Positions 1 through 10,116 of a DNA stretch of 31,946 nucleotides are shown one piece after another; position 1 is the stretch's first letter; each line of letters opens with the position of its first letter. The position numbers and the translations under genes are program-made. Source of the stretch: Priapulus caudatus (taxonomy: Eukaryota > Priapulida > Priapulimorpha > Priapulimorphida > Priapulidae); assembly GCF_000485595.1 (NCBI RefSeq), contig NW_014577829.1, forward strand, positions 196,493 through 228,438, read 5' to 3'. The notes below the pieces were generated by a model. The model ran no database searches. It saw only the letters and a program-made list of their open reading frames with translations, and was not told the origin of the DNA.

Positions 1-78
1 GGCGGGGGGAGTGGGAGGGGGAGTTAGGTTAGAGCTAGCAATGGGGCAGCATAGGTTAGGTTAGCTCTGCTCTAGAGA

Positions 79-170
79 CTAGAACTATAGCACTCCGATC
101 CGCAGTAGGCCTGCGGCGGAGCGGATCGGGTTGTAGCCCTGCGGCGTAGAGCGGGGGGTTATAGTTCTAG
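79..170. repeat. hairpin in R2 copy 0
   Basis: CTAGAACTATA (79-89) is the reverse complement of TATAGTTCTAG (160-170). Nested between them is a second inverted repeat, CCGATCCGC (95-103) with GCGGATCGG (121-129). The equivalent place in the 11-kb copy also has a perfect hairpin. Confidence 0.7.
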
Positions 171-188
171 AGCTAAGGTTAGGTTAGC

Positions 189-448
189 TTAAGCCTAGCG
201 CAGACTTGCGACTTTTTCATGCAACTCGACTGCGATTCTAGAATCGCAGTCGAAATTGCTGTGAAATCGCTATGTCTGCAGGAACGTGCAACTGCAACTC
301 GAACTGGTTTGATTTTCAGCAACTCGTCGCTCCCAATCGCTCCGAAATCGCATTTGTGCACACACACGGTGAAGCATGCAACCGATTGCATGCGGTTGCA
401 GGTTGCAGCGACGAGCAACCAAAAGTCGCAAGTCTGCGCTAGGCTCAA
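189..448. mobile_element. 260-bp inverted-repeat element (MITE) with central palindrome
   Basis: The ends are 28-bp inverted repeats with one mismatch: 189-216 (core CCTAGCGCAGACTTGCGACT) and 421-448. Around 226-253 there is a perfect 28-bp palindrome centred on TTCTAGAA. Internal phrases such as GCAACTCG and TTGCATGC recur. The corresponding position in R2 at 11110-11120 has no such insert, which supports mobility. Flanking GGTTAGC and GGTGAGC (6 of 7 identical) may be a degraded target duplication. Superfamily not determined. Confidence 0.7.
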
Positions 449-449
449 G

Positions 450-602
450 GTGAGCGAGAGTGAGAGTGACACAGAGGGAGAGAAAGTGCGCATGACAGAG
501 AGAGCGTGCGAGAGTGACAGCGCGCGTGGAAGTGTGTATGAGTCTGGGAGAGCACGCGCGAGAGGCAGAGAGAGAGAGAGTGGTGAGATAGGTTAGATAG
601 AG
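450..602 (+). repeat. GA-rich low-complexity tract
   Basis: Degenerate GAGAGT/GAGAGA repeats belonging to R2. Open frames on both strands here are compositional and not genes. Confidence 0.8.
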
Positions 603-1077
603 AGAGATAGGTCATGTATTTAAAAAAAATAAAGGCTGCTATAATATATGACAAGTAAAGTTGTATTTTCATACTAAATCTTTTATTTTTATCAGTTGTT
701 ATTATGAATGTTTTACAATGGATATACAAATAAACTGTTATTCTAAACTACTTCTATGACTATGGCTGCTATTCTAGTCTATTTCTTGACTTTCTATCAT
801 CACGAGTTTCAGCAATGCATCAAGTCAAAATACAAAGTTATACTAGACTAACAATCCTATATCATCATTTAAAACTACAAGTAACTGCTCAAGTACTTGT
901 AAAATTGACCAGTGACTTGGGAATGACATGCATTTGCTATAAAACGGGTAATGTCAAGAATTCCTAATAATATATCTTGATTATATATACTTGGCTGAAC
1001 AATGACACAAACCTAATATGAAAATTATTACGCTATGACTAAGTCTATAGCTAACCACTATATTAAATGATGAATTC

Positions 1078-1380
1078 TTTCTTACTCTCTCACTATCTCT
1101 CTTTCTCGCATCTGTCTCTCTCTTTCTGTTATTCTCTATTTATCTCTCTCTCTCACCCCTCTCTCTCTTTCATGTATCGTTGGCTCGCTCTCGCCTTCCT
1201 TTCTCTCTCTTTCTCGTCATCTCTCTTTCTCTCTCTGCCTCTCGCGCGCACGCTCTCACCATCGCCCGCGCTCTGTGTCTCTGCCTCTCTTGCTCTCGTC
1301 CTGTCTCGCGCACGTTCTCTCTTTCTCTCTCTATCTATCTTTCGTTCGCTCTCGCCCTTTCTTTCGCGCGCATTCTCTAC
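1078..1380 (+). repeat. CT-rich microsatellite-like tract
   Basis: Degenerate (TC)n with CTCTCG and CTTTCT variants. The Ser/Leu-rich open frames through it are artefacts of composition. Confidence 0.9.
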
Positions 1381-2201
<821 letters not shown>

Positions 2202-2381
2202 TAGAGATTAGATTAACTTAATTATGCCTGAGTATTTGTTTCATGCTGTGATACATTCTTTCTGTCAGCAGAAATTCCAATTAACTGTCATAATTTAGAG
2301 TGCTTGTTGAGTGCATTCACTTGTGTAAAATGGTGTGTAGTAAACACTGTTGCATTGCATACAACGTGTTGTTTGTTTCAG

Positions 2382-2464
2382 TGCTGCCCCCTGTTCTAGT
2401 CCCACGGTATAGTGAGTATCCACCAGCCATGGGAGCACCGAGCGCTGGACCACCTTCATTTCAG
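2382..2464 (+). CDS. Smad1/5: Smad1/5 exon: MH1-linker junction
   Basis: 83 nt, entering in phase 1 and leaving in phase 0. The acceptor is TTTGTTTCAG and the donor is TTTCAG/GTAGGA. It encodes VLPPVLVPRYSEYPPAM and then GAPSAGPPSFQ. The VLPPVLVPR segment is the conserved end of MH1 in all R-Smads; SEY is also shared with vertebrate Smad1/5. The remainder begins the linker and diverges in the way linkers usually do. The preceding intron is only 218 bp. Confidence 0.95.
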
Positions 2465-2808
2465 GTAGGAAATATTGTGTTCTCGCGTAAAGGAGCAAGC
2501 TTATGTAGTGCAGTTATATGTTGCTATGTGTATGGCACAACAGAGTGTATTTGCGAAAACTACTTCTTTTCTAGTAGGCCTCAGTTAATGTGTCAACTGT
2601 CATTGAGCATTCACAGTTGTCAAATATTTAAAGAAGTAAACTGTTTCAATTTTAAACATGGGATCCCCTGATGAAAAGCTGTTATAAGTGCTGTATAATT
2701 TTCATCTGATAAGGCATCAGTATTGCCATCGACGTAGCCATTGATATTTATCCGCAGTAGAGGAAATGGCAGGTGCAGTAAATTGTAATGCATGCTTGCT
2801 GTTTGCAG

Positions 2809-2959
2809 GCTGTTCCAGAGCCACACATGCCGCAGAACGTGAGCTATTCGGCCCACGGCTTCACGACGACCCAACCTCACAGCCCTCACCCTGGGGGCAT
2901 GCCGAGTGTCACAAGTCCTAACCCAACCAGCTCCCCCGGCAGTCCCTTCTCATTGCCTG
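2809..2959 (+). CDS. Smad1/5: Smad1/5 exon: linker with SP phosphorylation sites
   Basis: 151 nt, entering in phase 0 and leaving in phase 1. The acceptor is GTTTGCAG and the donor is CCTG/GTACGT. It opens with AVPEPHMPQNVSY, which lines up with the NEPHMPLNATF region of vertebrate Smad1, and ends SSPGSPFSLP, which matches the DPGSPFQMP region. PHSP, TSP and SSPGSP are proline-directed sites. In vertebrate Smad1 the equivalent linker sites are phosphorylated by MAPK and CDK8/9 and primed for GSK3. The phase 1 exit joins directly either to 4001-4078, giving SLPADTPPPAY as in other Smad1/5 proteins, or to the extra exon at 3480-3725. Confidence 0.95.
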
Positions 2960-2988
2960 GTACGTAGCGCTCCCCACATGTCACCAAC

Positions 2989-3155
2989 AGTGTGTGTGCG
3001 TGCGTGCGTTTGTGTGTGTGCGTGTGCGTGCGTGCGCGCGTGTGTGTGTGCGTGCGTGCGTGGGTGTGTGCGTGTGTGCATGCATGCGTATGTGCGTGTG
3101 TGTGTGTTCGTGTATGCGTACGTGCGTGTTTGTGCATGCGCATATGTGTGTATCC
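2989..3155 (+). repeat. GTGC/GTGT microsatellite just after a Smad exon
   Basis: Degenerate GTGTGTGCGTGC repeats starting 30 bp after the donor at 2960. Several overlapping Cys/Val- and His/Thr-rich frames on the two strands derive from it. Confidence 0.9.
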
Positions 3156-3479
3156 TTATACATCGCAAATCACAAGAGACTGAAATATGGTTAAATTCCA
3201 GATATTTAATATATTTTTTTGTTATTGATTTTATTCTGAGATTAATATGAACTGAATCTGTATGACTTTTAATCTCAATGACTCATAGTGAATCTTTTAT
3301 TAAAATTACAACAACAAAACTTTCACTTCCACTTCATTCGAGTTCCTTTGAGTTCACTCCACGACTGTTTGAATATAAGTTTTATCGAGTAGAGGTGATT
3401 TTATTGTCTAAACTCTAATGGATTGAGTGTCATCATGTTAGTTTCCCATCAGTCCCTGCCTCCTCTCATGCCTCCACAG
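3156..3479. other. intron, nothing recognised before the cassette acceptor
   Basis: AT-rich intron sequence. The last 40 bases become pyrimidine-rich (CCCTGCCTCCTCTCATGCC) and lead into the acceptor of the candidate cassette exon. Confidence 0.6.
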
Positions 3480-3725
3480 ACTCCACCGACTCCAGCTGTG
3501 TTTCCCCCAGCTGCAGTCGTTTGCTGAGCACGCCTTCCTCACCACTGGGCCCGGATGCTTGCTTCGGTGTTCCTGACGATCCTGAGACCCACGCCCACCA
3601 GCTTGACCTGCACGCGCTGTGTGTGGAGGCTGGTATCACCTTACTGAGTGGTCCCGACACTCCCTTGTCTCTGCCTGACCCTCACACCACACCTCTTCCT
3701 CCTGGCTCATGCTTGCAGTTGAGTG
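3480..3725 (+). CDS. Smad1/5: candidate in-frame cassette exon in the Smad linker
   Basis: 246 nt, phase 1 on both sides (2 nt + 81 codons + 1 nt), so inclusion or skipping both keep the frame. The acceptor is the pyrimidine-rich CTCATGCCTCCACAG and the donor is GAGTG/GTGAGTG. It is open throughout and visibly richer in G+C than the flanking intron. The encoded stretch of about 82 residues has five proline-directed sites (VSP, STP, SSP, DTP, TTP), five Cys and a less repetitive middle part, HQLDLHALCVEAGITLLSG. It would sit between SPGSPFSLP and DTPPPAY. I know no counterpart in vertebrate SMAD1 or SMAD5. Human SMAD9 does have an alternatively spliced linker exon, but that one corresponds to the PY-motif exon. 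Not seen: any transcript. A chance open stretch with two strong splice sites and matching phases is possible but unlikely. Confidence 0.72.
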
Positions 3726-4000
3726 GTGAGTGACACCATCGCGTGGGGGAGGCACCGACCAGGAGGCAGTCGGTTCGGAAACCTAGTCATTAGTGGGGTT
3801 ACCTGCTCGTGGAATGTCAGCAGTTAGTGCAACCTTGTACGGTGTGGCACCAGCTAAGCTGGTATCTGTAGGCGTGTTTCTTGATATATGCTATTTAGCT
3901 GATATGGGCGATGTGAAATGTGCATGTTGCGTGCGTATGTTGTAAGATTGTTTGCGTGTTGTTGTCACGTTTTAGTGGTAAATCTGTTACGTGGTTTCAG

Positions 4001-4078
4001 CGGATACTCCCCCTCCTGCTTATGGACCACCAGAAGAGAACGACAATCCAATGGACACCACCCTTCCTGTGGCTGCGG
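4001..4078 (+). CDS. Smad1/5: Smad1/5 exon: linker PPAY (Smurf-binding) motif
   Basis: 78 nt, phase 1 in and out. The acceptor is GTGGTTTCAG and the donor is GCGG/GTAGGT. It encodes ADTPPPAYGPPEENDNPMDTT and then LPVAA. The TPPPAY core contains the PPxY motif that WW domains of Smurf1/2 and Nedd4-type ligases bind in BMP Smads; the adjacent Thr-Pro is a known linker phospho-site. NPMDT matches QPMDT of vertebrate Smad1/5. A pogo-like element starts 23 bp after the donor (4102). Confidence 0.95.
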
Positions 4079-4101
4079 GTAGGTAGAATTGTTATGCAGT
4101 A

Positions 4102-4855
4102 CAGTAAAATTTGCATAAGTCGACACTTTTGGGACCAGCATATTTGTGCCGACTTACGAAAATGACGACATACGCGTAAGTCGTCATTTTGTCGGCTTAT
4201 ATGTAGGGCTCCCCTCCCAGACGCCCGTCACCCCTACGCAGTCATAAACATGCTCCACACACGACATCAGTTCGCACCACATACGTAGCAGACATGAAAC
4301 AATCGGGTCTGTACATCAATCGACACCGCTGCTGGCTATAACGCACATACAGCGTACGCACTAGCGGCAAGCGCGGCACACACTGGCTATCTGTAACACC
4401 CGCTGTTGATTACACGTTTGGACATTGCAGGACATTTGCGGTGCACGTCTGCCAAATTTTCTTGGAACACTTGCTGAAAAAATATGGTAATTCTGCGAGG
4501 CCATGCTCTGAAACAAACTAGGTAGTATAGCAGAATTTTCAGGGAGACACACGGACTCCTGCATAGGTCGAATATGCGCATATCTGCGACAGCCAGCTCG
4601 CACATCCCCTAGACCTGTACACTGCGCCATCGGCATTTCTGATGACGACTTACAGATGGGAAATTACTGTTGTTTGTATTACATGGGACCTATCTGAGGG
4701 TGATGACTTGCACATAATGATGACTTATAAATGACTACTTAGGCGGGGCTATTCCAATGGATTTACTATGAGAGAAAATCGGGACTTTGACTTCCGTGAC
4801 GACTTATTATGCGAATTGACGAGTTAGACGATGACAACTTATGCGAGTTTTACTG
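4102..4855. mobile_element. pogo/Tigger-like inverted-repeat element, 754 bp
   Basis: The left end CAGTAAAATTTGCATAAGTC (from 4102) and the reverse complement of the right end, CAGTAAAACTCGCATAAGTT, are matching terminal inverted repeats. TA dinucleotides flank it at 4100-4101 and 4856-4857. CAGT ends, TA targets and a CGCATAAGTC-type terminus are typical of pogo/Tigger elements of the Tc1/mariner group. Near the left end AAAATGACGAC and GTCGTCATTTT form an 11-bp inverted repeat (about 4159-4190). No transposase frame is visible, so it is non-autonomous or decayed. It lies 23 bp beyond a Smad donor site. Confidence 0.75.
4432..4556 (+). repeat. inverted repeat, left copy (partner 5205-5322)
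   Basis: About 120 bp that reappear in reverse complement at 5205-5322. Shared phrases include TTGCTGAAAAAATA and AGCAGAATTTTCAGGGAG. This copy is inside the pogo-like element; the partner is outside it. Confidence 0.65.
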
Positions 4856-5204
4856 TATTAATATGCAGTCAAATCTAGGAGGGGAGAAGGTGATAGTGAA
4901 TGAAGGGGTAATAGAATAAGGAGAAGATGGAGGTGGAATAAGAAAAGAAAAGTTTGCTACATCATCGGACCTATCAATAGAATTCAATTTTGACTATATA
5001 GGATGGACACATATAGAGACAATAAATGAAAGCCTAAAAGTCATTTGCAAAGTATTGACTCCAAATGCTCATATCTACAAACAATCTGCTCACGCTCTCA
5101 TGCATCTGTATGTCTGTGTGCAGGGTGCGAAATTAATGCGAGTCCGGAGACAAACGCTCCCTGATTTACTGTCGGACTCCCTGATTTGACATATGCAGGA
5201 GTCT

Positions 5205-5322
5205 GTGTGACTCCCTGAAAATTCTGCTATACTAACTAGTTCGTTCCAGAGCACGGCCTCGCGGAATTGCCGTATTTTTTCAGCAAATGTCCAAATACAA
5301 TTTGGCGGCGAGCAACCGCATG
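5205..5322 (-). repeat. inverted repeat, right copy (partner 4432-4556)
   Basis: Reverse-complement counterpart of 4432-4556 with scattered substitutions. It is preceded at 5140-5215 by a short cluster of GACTCCCTGA-like phrases. It may be the remnant of a second, oppositely oriented element. Confidence 0.65.
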
Positions 5323-5451
5323 AATCTTCAAAATAAGCACACGCGTTATTGTTAATATCTTTAGTTTTGAACTGCGAACTCCTTCATTTTGCCGCCGACT
5401 CCCTGTTTTTGAGGGCAGGTGTTCCGTTGGACTCCCTTGTTCGAAGGTTAA

Positions 5452-5857
<406 letters not shown>

Positions 5858-6397
5858 GGCGCAGTTGTTGCTAAGTTACGCTCTGTCATATGCCAATCGC
5901 ATATAATTTCTGTATCATTGTAGGCATCAAACGGTTGTGCATGTGTGCTATTTTCTCGGAGCTTGCTACGTGCTAACGCGTGTGTCACATCTGTCAATGC
6001 TCACACTGCGCTACATTATGTTTTTGTAGGGTTTAAATACACCGCAAGTCCTTCGCTAAATTTACCGAGACCCTGCAGAGGTGTCGGTAAAGTTGTTCGC
6101 TAAATAACGAATAACTTTAGCGAATGGAGCTTTGTGAAACACGCGCGGACGTGTTCTTCGCTATTTACCGATCAACTTTGAAAATAGCGAAGGAAAAATA
6201 GCGAACGAACGTTAGTGAAACGCGCCCCAGCATGGCTGCAAGGGGGTGGGTTCGGGAGGGGGTGATGGATTTTTTTTTGGTTAGATCTATGCAATTTCCT
6301 GGACTCCAGAGAGACAGAGTAGATGAAGTGGGAGAAAGGGAGTAACAGAGTTTTTTATGTCATTTATCAAAATTTCTTATTTTATGACTTTAATAAA
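5858..6397. other. intron sequence with a TTCGCTA inverted-repeat cluster
   Basis: Between 6050 and 6215 the motif TTCGCTA/TAGCGAA occurs repeatedly in both orientations. CCTTCGCTA (6050-6058) pairs with TAGCGAAGG (6185-6193), suggesting a small fold-back element. The rest is unremarkable intron sequence. Confidence 0.45.
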
Positions 6398-6563
6398 TTA
6401 GTTTGGTCTGTCTGAACTGTTGTAGTTGGGATCAGACATAGGAATGTACATTTTATGAAATATCCATAAATGAGTTGACTGATATGATCCGTTATAATGC
6501 CTCCTAACAGGTTGCTTATTAACTCAATCACCTATACTTACATATTAATAATCTCGCACTTAA

Positions 6564-6926
6564 ATTGACTACGTCACGAATTTTCTATGGTGTATTTTTT
6601 GTTAATTTTGTTGCCATTTTTTTACATTAAAAGTAGGCCTAAGTACTAACGGGACTAAATGTATCGTCAAATTCTTACCTGATAAGATTGTTTCTCAACT
6701 AATTAGAAATCCAAAAAACCTGGACGATTTGATATTATGATACTGACATTAATTGCTTGCTATGGGCTATGTATGAGTCACGAGTGTATGTTTACATCGA
6801 ACAATATAGAAAAATAGGAAGTATAATGCAGCAATTTAACCATAAAAAGTTAACAGAATTACTTACATTTTGTGAAAAAGTGGAAATATATTTTTTATTT
6901 TTACTATTTACGGTGACGTAATCACT
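6564..6926. mobile_element. 363-bp MITE with TTAA target duplication
   Basis: Flanked by TTAA at 6560-6563 and 6927-6930. The matching site in copy I (CACTTAATCATT, 10080 region) and in copy II (16022 region) has a single TTAA and no insert, a clean empty site. The ends ATTGACTACGTCAC and, in reverse complement, AGTGATTACGTCAC match at 12 of 14. TTAA targets are used by piggyBac and Kolobok-type elements; which one is not resolved. No coding capacity seen. Confidence 0.8.
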
Positions 6927-6962
6927 TTAATCATTGCAGTTTTGTCTTTACTGTTGTTACAG

Positions 6963-7090
6963 AGCAAGGAACCAGGAAGGAACCGGGAATAAGTAATCAG
7001 GACTTCAAACTCACTTCTGCTGAGAAGCTGCATAACATTGCCACACCCACGGATCAGCACACCCCGGCAATGAGCCACCAAATTGTGTAA
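6963..7090 (+). pseudogene. exon-like segment of R1, copy III
   Basis: Preceded by CTTTACTGTTGTTACAG. In phase 1 it reads as a 42-residue C-terminal piece ending SAEKLHNIATPTDQHTPAMS and HQIV, then TAA. Against copy II the last 33 codons show three silent and two replacement differences, as expected if this was once coding. Host gene unknown. Confidence 0.35.
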
Positions 7091-7312
7091 AAGGACAGTT
7101 GTGCAGACATAGACACATCATCAAGCTGACGGGATGTGTGAGTGCATGAAATCATTGAAACCAAAACTGTTATTGCAACGATGCACTACGTTAACGTGAA
7201 ACTGCCTTGTTACCATCTATATGTTGTTAATGGAATCCAGAGTAGTTTTTTATCTAGTTCATTGTTAGACATCAGCAGTTCTTGTTTCAGGGTAGAAGTA
7301 TGACTATAGCAT

Positions 7313-7980
7313 CTACATTCGTCAGAAGACGATGCCCACCATTGTCCAGCCTACATCATATGGAGGCAGATCTATCTATCGCCTCACTGCAAGACGCGAA
7401 ATGTCACCTTGGACCAATCCGGAGCGTCAGCTTTTGAGTGGGAACCTCTCCGGGCGGAATTTCATCACAAGTCAAGAAGAATCAAGAGTATTGCTCGGTT
7501 CTAATACCAGTTGCATGCAACCTCATGACTCACCGTTACTTCAACCTTGCTGGCCCTCAGACGACGACTACCCATCCAAGATGATACCTGATTCCATGAT
7601 ATATATGCATATATATACGACACATGTTTATATCTTATGAAAGAGGAGAGACTTTCATTTCACAAGTCCATAGTGGGAAGGTGAGCTTCCTCTTCCACCC
7701 AAGCTATAAGTTGCCAACCATTGAATATATGCTTCCCTCTATCTGAGATCTATCAACAAAGACTAACAAAAACAGCAAAGAGATGATCCAGAAATGAGCT
7801 GCTAACTTCATCACCAACTCCACTACCACCAATACCACCTACTTATGGAGACAGTGTCATAGCCGTGCAAGAGCCACCTGGGAAGAGCAGTGGCCATGTG
7901 ATTGGCACTCATGACTTCAGGCTGAAAAGTCTGCCAGGGGGGTGAGACAACACCTTGGCTGGTCAGAGCATGGGAAATCA
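7313..7980. other. intron sequence, no gene supported
   Basis: Composition is more even than in the flanks, and a 102-codon open frame runs 7332-7640. Other frames are also partly open and I recognise no family. Treated as unassigned. Confidence 0.4.
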
Positions 7981-7984
7981 CACC

Positions 7985-8215
7985 TCCCCCCTCCCATGAG
8001 CGTGGGAGTTAGGGTTGGGGTGTCCGGCTCGCAGCTTTACCCTGGCGAAATAGCAATGAGCAAGGCACTTTATCCCAGTTTGCTTGGATAAGGGAGTGAC
8101 TTTGTCACTAGTGAGGAGATAGCTTCCTTTGCCGCCCTAGCTACAGGTTGTCCTTAGGCAAGGCATAGCACCTGTTTAGCCTCCCGTGCCAGGGTTACGG
8201 TGAAGATGTCTAATA
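7985..8215 (+). repeat. possible SINE remnant
   Basis: The phrase GAGCAAGGCACTTTATCCC followed by TTTGCTTGGATAAGGGAG resembles the GGCAAGGCACTTTATCC body found in many animal SINEs. No tRNA-like head or clear tail is visible. Recognition is by one phrase only. Confidence 0.3.
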
Positions 8216-8363
8216 TATAGCGGAGATGGACTGAACACAGCATTGAACATAACAAAATTGGAGGGAAGGAGAAACATAGCTAAAGGAGTGCTGCTCTACT
8301 ATATAATCCACATCAAAGAAGGTAAATATCTTTCTCCAGCTAAATATCTGCTAGTGACCCAAG

Positions 8364-8544
8364 GAAGATGGAGAAGAAGAAGAAGATGAACAAAATGAAG
8401 AAGGAAACGCCGCTGACGAGGACGAGGACGACGACGACGATGAAGAAAAAGAAGAAGAAATAGACTATGATGACGATGTGGGCAACGACCAAGATGATGA
8501 CTTCAACAATGAAAAGGAAGTAAAAGAGGAATGTCTGATCATAG
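8364..8544 (+). other. candidate acidic exon or GAA/GAC low-complexity tract
   Basis: Open frame of Glu/Asp-rich residues (EEEEDEQNEEGNAADEDEDD) ending NEKEVKEECLII and followed by ATAG/GTACC. It leaves in phase 1. The supposed acceptor (GACCCAAG) has a poor pyrimidine tract, and the sequence is partly a GAA/GAC trinucleotide run, so it may be only a microsatellite. Confidence 0.2.
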
Positions 8545-8747
8545 GTACCTTGTTTGTTTTTTTAGTCATTACCGCACAAGCAAATCTAATTCAGTCAATT
8601 GTAATATATAGATATAAACGTGCTTGTGTCAAATTAAGTGATCAATATACGACATTATCTGGTTGGCAGAACCAAACTTAAAAATTTTCACCAATTTTCA
8701 CCAACTATACATGTTCTGTCACTTTGAAGGTACGTATCTGTTTTCAG

Positions 8748-8863
8748 ATGGAAGAGGGATAATTTGTGCCAGAGTGTTGAGTCATGAGGCTGGGATTGGA
8801 GCAAGATGTCTTTTCCTCCATTCAAACACCATGCATGCTTATCATTTAGACCAGCAATACACA
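8748..8863 (+). other. candidate exon of unknown gene
   Basis: The acceptor TATCTGTTTTCAG and donor ACACA/GTGAGT are both good. Entering in phase 1, the 116 nt encode GRGIICARVLSHEAGIGARC and [18 protein letters not shown], phase-compatible with the tract ending at 8544. Not recognised as any known family. It could be a relic of a nested gene or chance. Confidence 0.22.
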
Positions 8864-8984
8864 GTGAGTAGTTTCTGTCTGTGTCTTAGGAAAGAGCGTG
8901 TCTTGTGGGCATGTATTAGAGTAAACAGTAGCATATAGTGAGAGTGTTTGAGAGAGGGTGAGGAATAGGGGGTGTATACATATA

Positions 8985-9150
<166 letters not shown>

Positions 9151-9207
9151 GAGGGGGGATTAATTTGGTCTGTCTGACTGTTATAGTTGGGATCGGACAT
9201 AAGAAGT

Positions 9208-9960
9208 TAGGGCTGTCATTGATATGAAAATATTTCGATTCGATTAATTACCAAAAATAGTGTTTTCGCGATATTTCGAGTTTGATTCGTATAATATAAA
9301 TATAATGGTTTCAATCTTATTTGGCATGTATGGTAGGTAGCCTTGGTGTAATTTTGAACTTAAATTAGTGCACCTGACGCTACATTGCATGGGACTGAAT
9401 GTTTCCCTGCTAGAAAATCAACGCATAGTTTTTAAGCAACTAAAAAGAAAGAATACACCTAAAGAGTTGACCTATATATTTATATTGGCAACGTGAATAA
9501 AAATGAAATATAACGAACAGAAAGTGACAGAATGACTCCCACGTCTACTCATCACCAGGAGCTCAGTAAAGCTAGCTCATCATAATACTAAAGATACAGC
9601 ACCACTAGTCGGTAGTCCATCTTAGGTAGTTAGGGTCACAATATGTCTCCTCCGAAGCAGCGCTATGCTTCTAATACTTTGTATAGTTATAGTGTAAAGA
9701 GAAACTAATACTGTTGGCATTGCCAGGCACCAAAACTCTGCCCTCCCCACTGTTAAAACACCACCTGCAGTAGAGAATACCCTCTCATATTTCAGCAGAA
9801 TAACCTAATGAGATGTAAGGTAACAACACTACAGCAAACGGTTTTTTACTAATACTATTTTACTGTATCAAGATGCTATTCTGGAATTTTTTTCAATACG
9901 ATATCGCACGCGAATCCATCGGGCGATACATCGACGGCGTTGGTATTGATGACAGTCCTA
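9208..9960. mobile_element. hAT-like non-autonomous element in R1 copy I
   Basis: The ends TAGGGCTGTCATTGAT and, in reverse complement, TAGGACTGTCATCAAT are terminal inverted repeats; TAGGGCTGTCA is a common hAT terminus. ATTCGATT and CGATATCG-type motifs recur near the ends. The same element is at 15159-15901 in copy II and is absent from copy III at the equivalent place (GACATAGGAATG, about 6440). Flanking ATAAGAAG and ATAGAATG may be an eroded 8-bp duplication. No transposase seen. Confidence 0.75.
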
Positions 9961-10116
9961 ATAGAATGTAAATTTATGAAATATCCATAAATTAGTTGAC
10001 TGATATGATCTGTTATAATGGCCTCCTAACAGGTTGCTTATTAACTTAATCACCTATACTTACATATTAATAATCTCACACTTAATCATTACACTTTGTC
10101 TTTACTGTTGTTACAG

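Larger units (their letters stand above)
1..1050. repeat. copy 0 of G-rich / hairpin / GA-rich / AT-rich repeat (R2 with diverged R3)
   Basis: The order of blocks is the same as in 10909-11420. A G-rich start is followed by GGGGCAGCATAGGTTAGGTT, a hairpin built on CTAGAACTATA, then a GA-rich stretch with shared phrases (GTGACACAGAGGGAGAGAAA; GAGTCTGGGAGAGCACGCG), then AT-rich sequence with AAGTTGTATTTT and an AATAAA-like motif. Divergence from the other copies is much larger than between the two R3 copies, so this is an older copy. It is interrupted by the element at 189-448. Past about 800 I see no clear match to R3. Confidence 0.7.
6398..7312 (+). repeat. repeat R1, copy III
   Basis: Begins TTAGTTTGGTCTGTCTGAAC and follows copies I and II through GCCTCCTAACAGGTTGCTTA and the exon-like segment to the phrase TTAGACATCAGCAGTTC. 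It differs from I and II in two discrete ways: it lacks their ~750-bp hAT-like insert and it has its own 363-bp TTAA-flanked insert at 6564-6926. It shows more base substitutions than the I/II pair. Confidence 0.8.

Noticed and set aside
219-596. 125-codon open frame on + (and 104 codons on - at 179-493)
   Set aside because: They run through the inverted-repeat element and GA tract. No domain or splice context; the paired - strand frame arises from the palindromic sequence.
2906-3250. Cys/Val- and His/Thr-rich frames around 3.0 kb
   Set aside because: Translations of a GTGC microsatellite in every frame.
7332-7640. 102-codon frame following R1 copy III
   Set aside because: No recognised motif. 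Alternative frames are also partly open, and the upstream acceptor-like TTGTTTCAG is in the repeat. Kept only as unassigned sequence.
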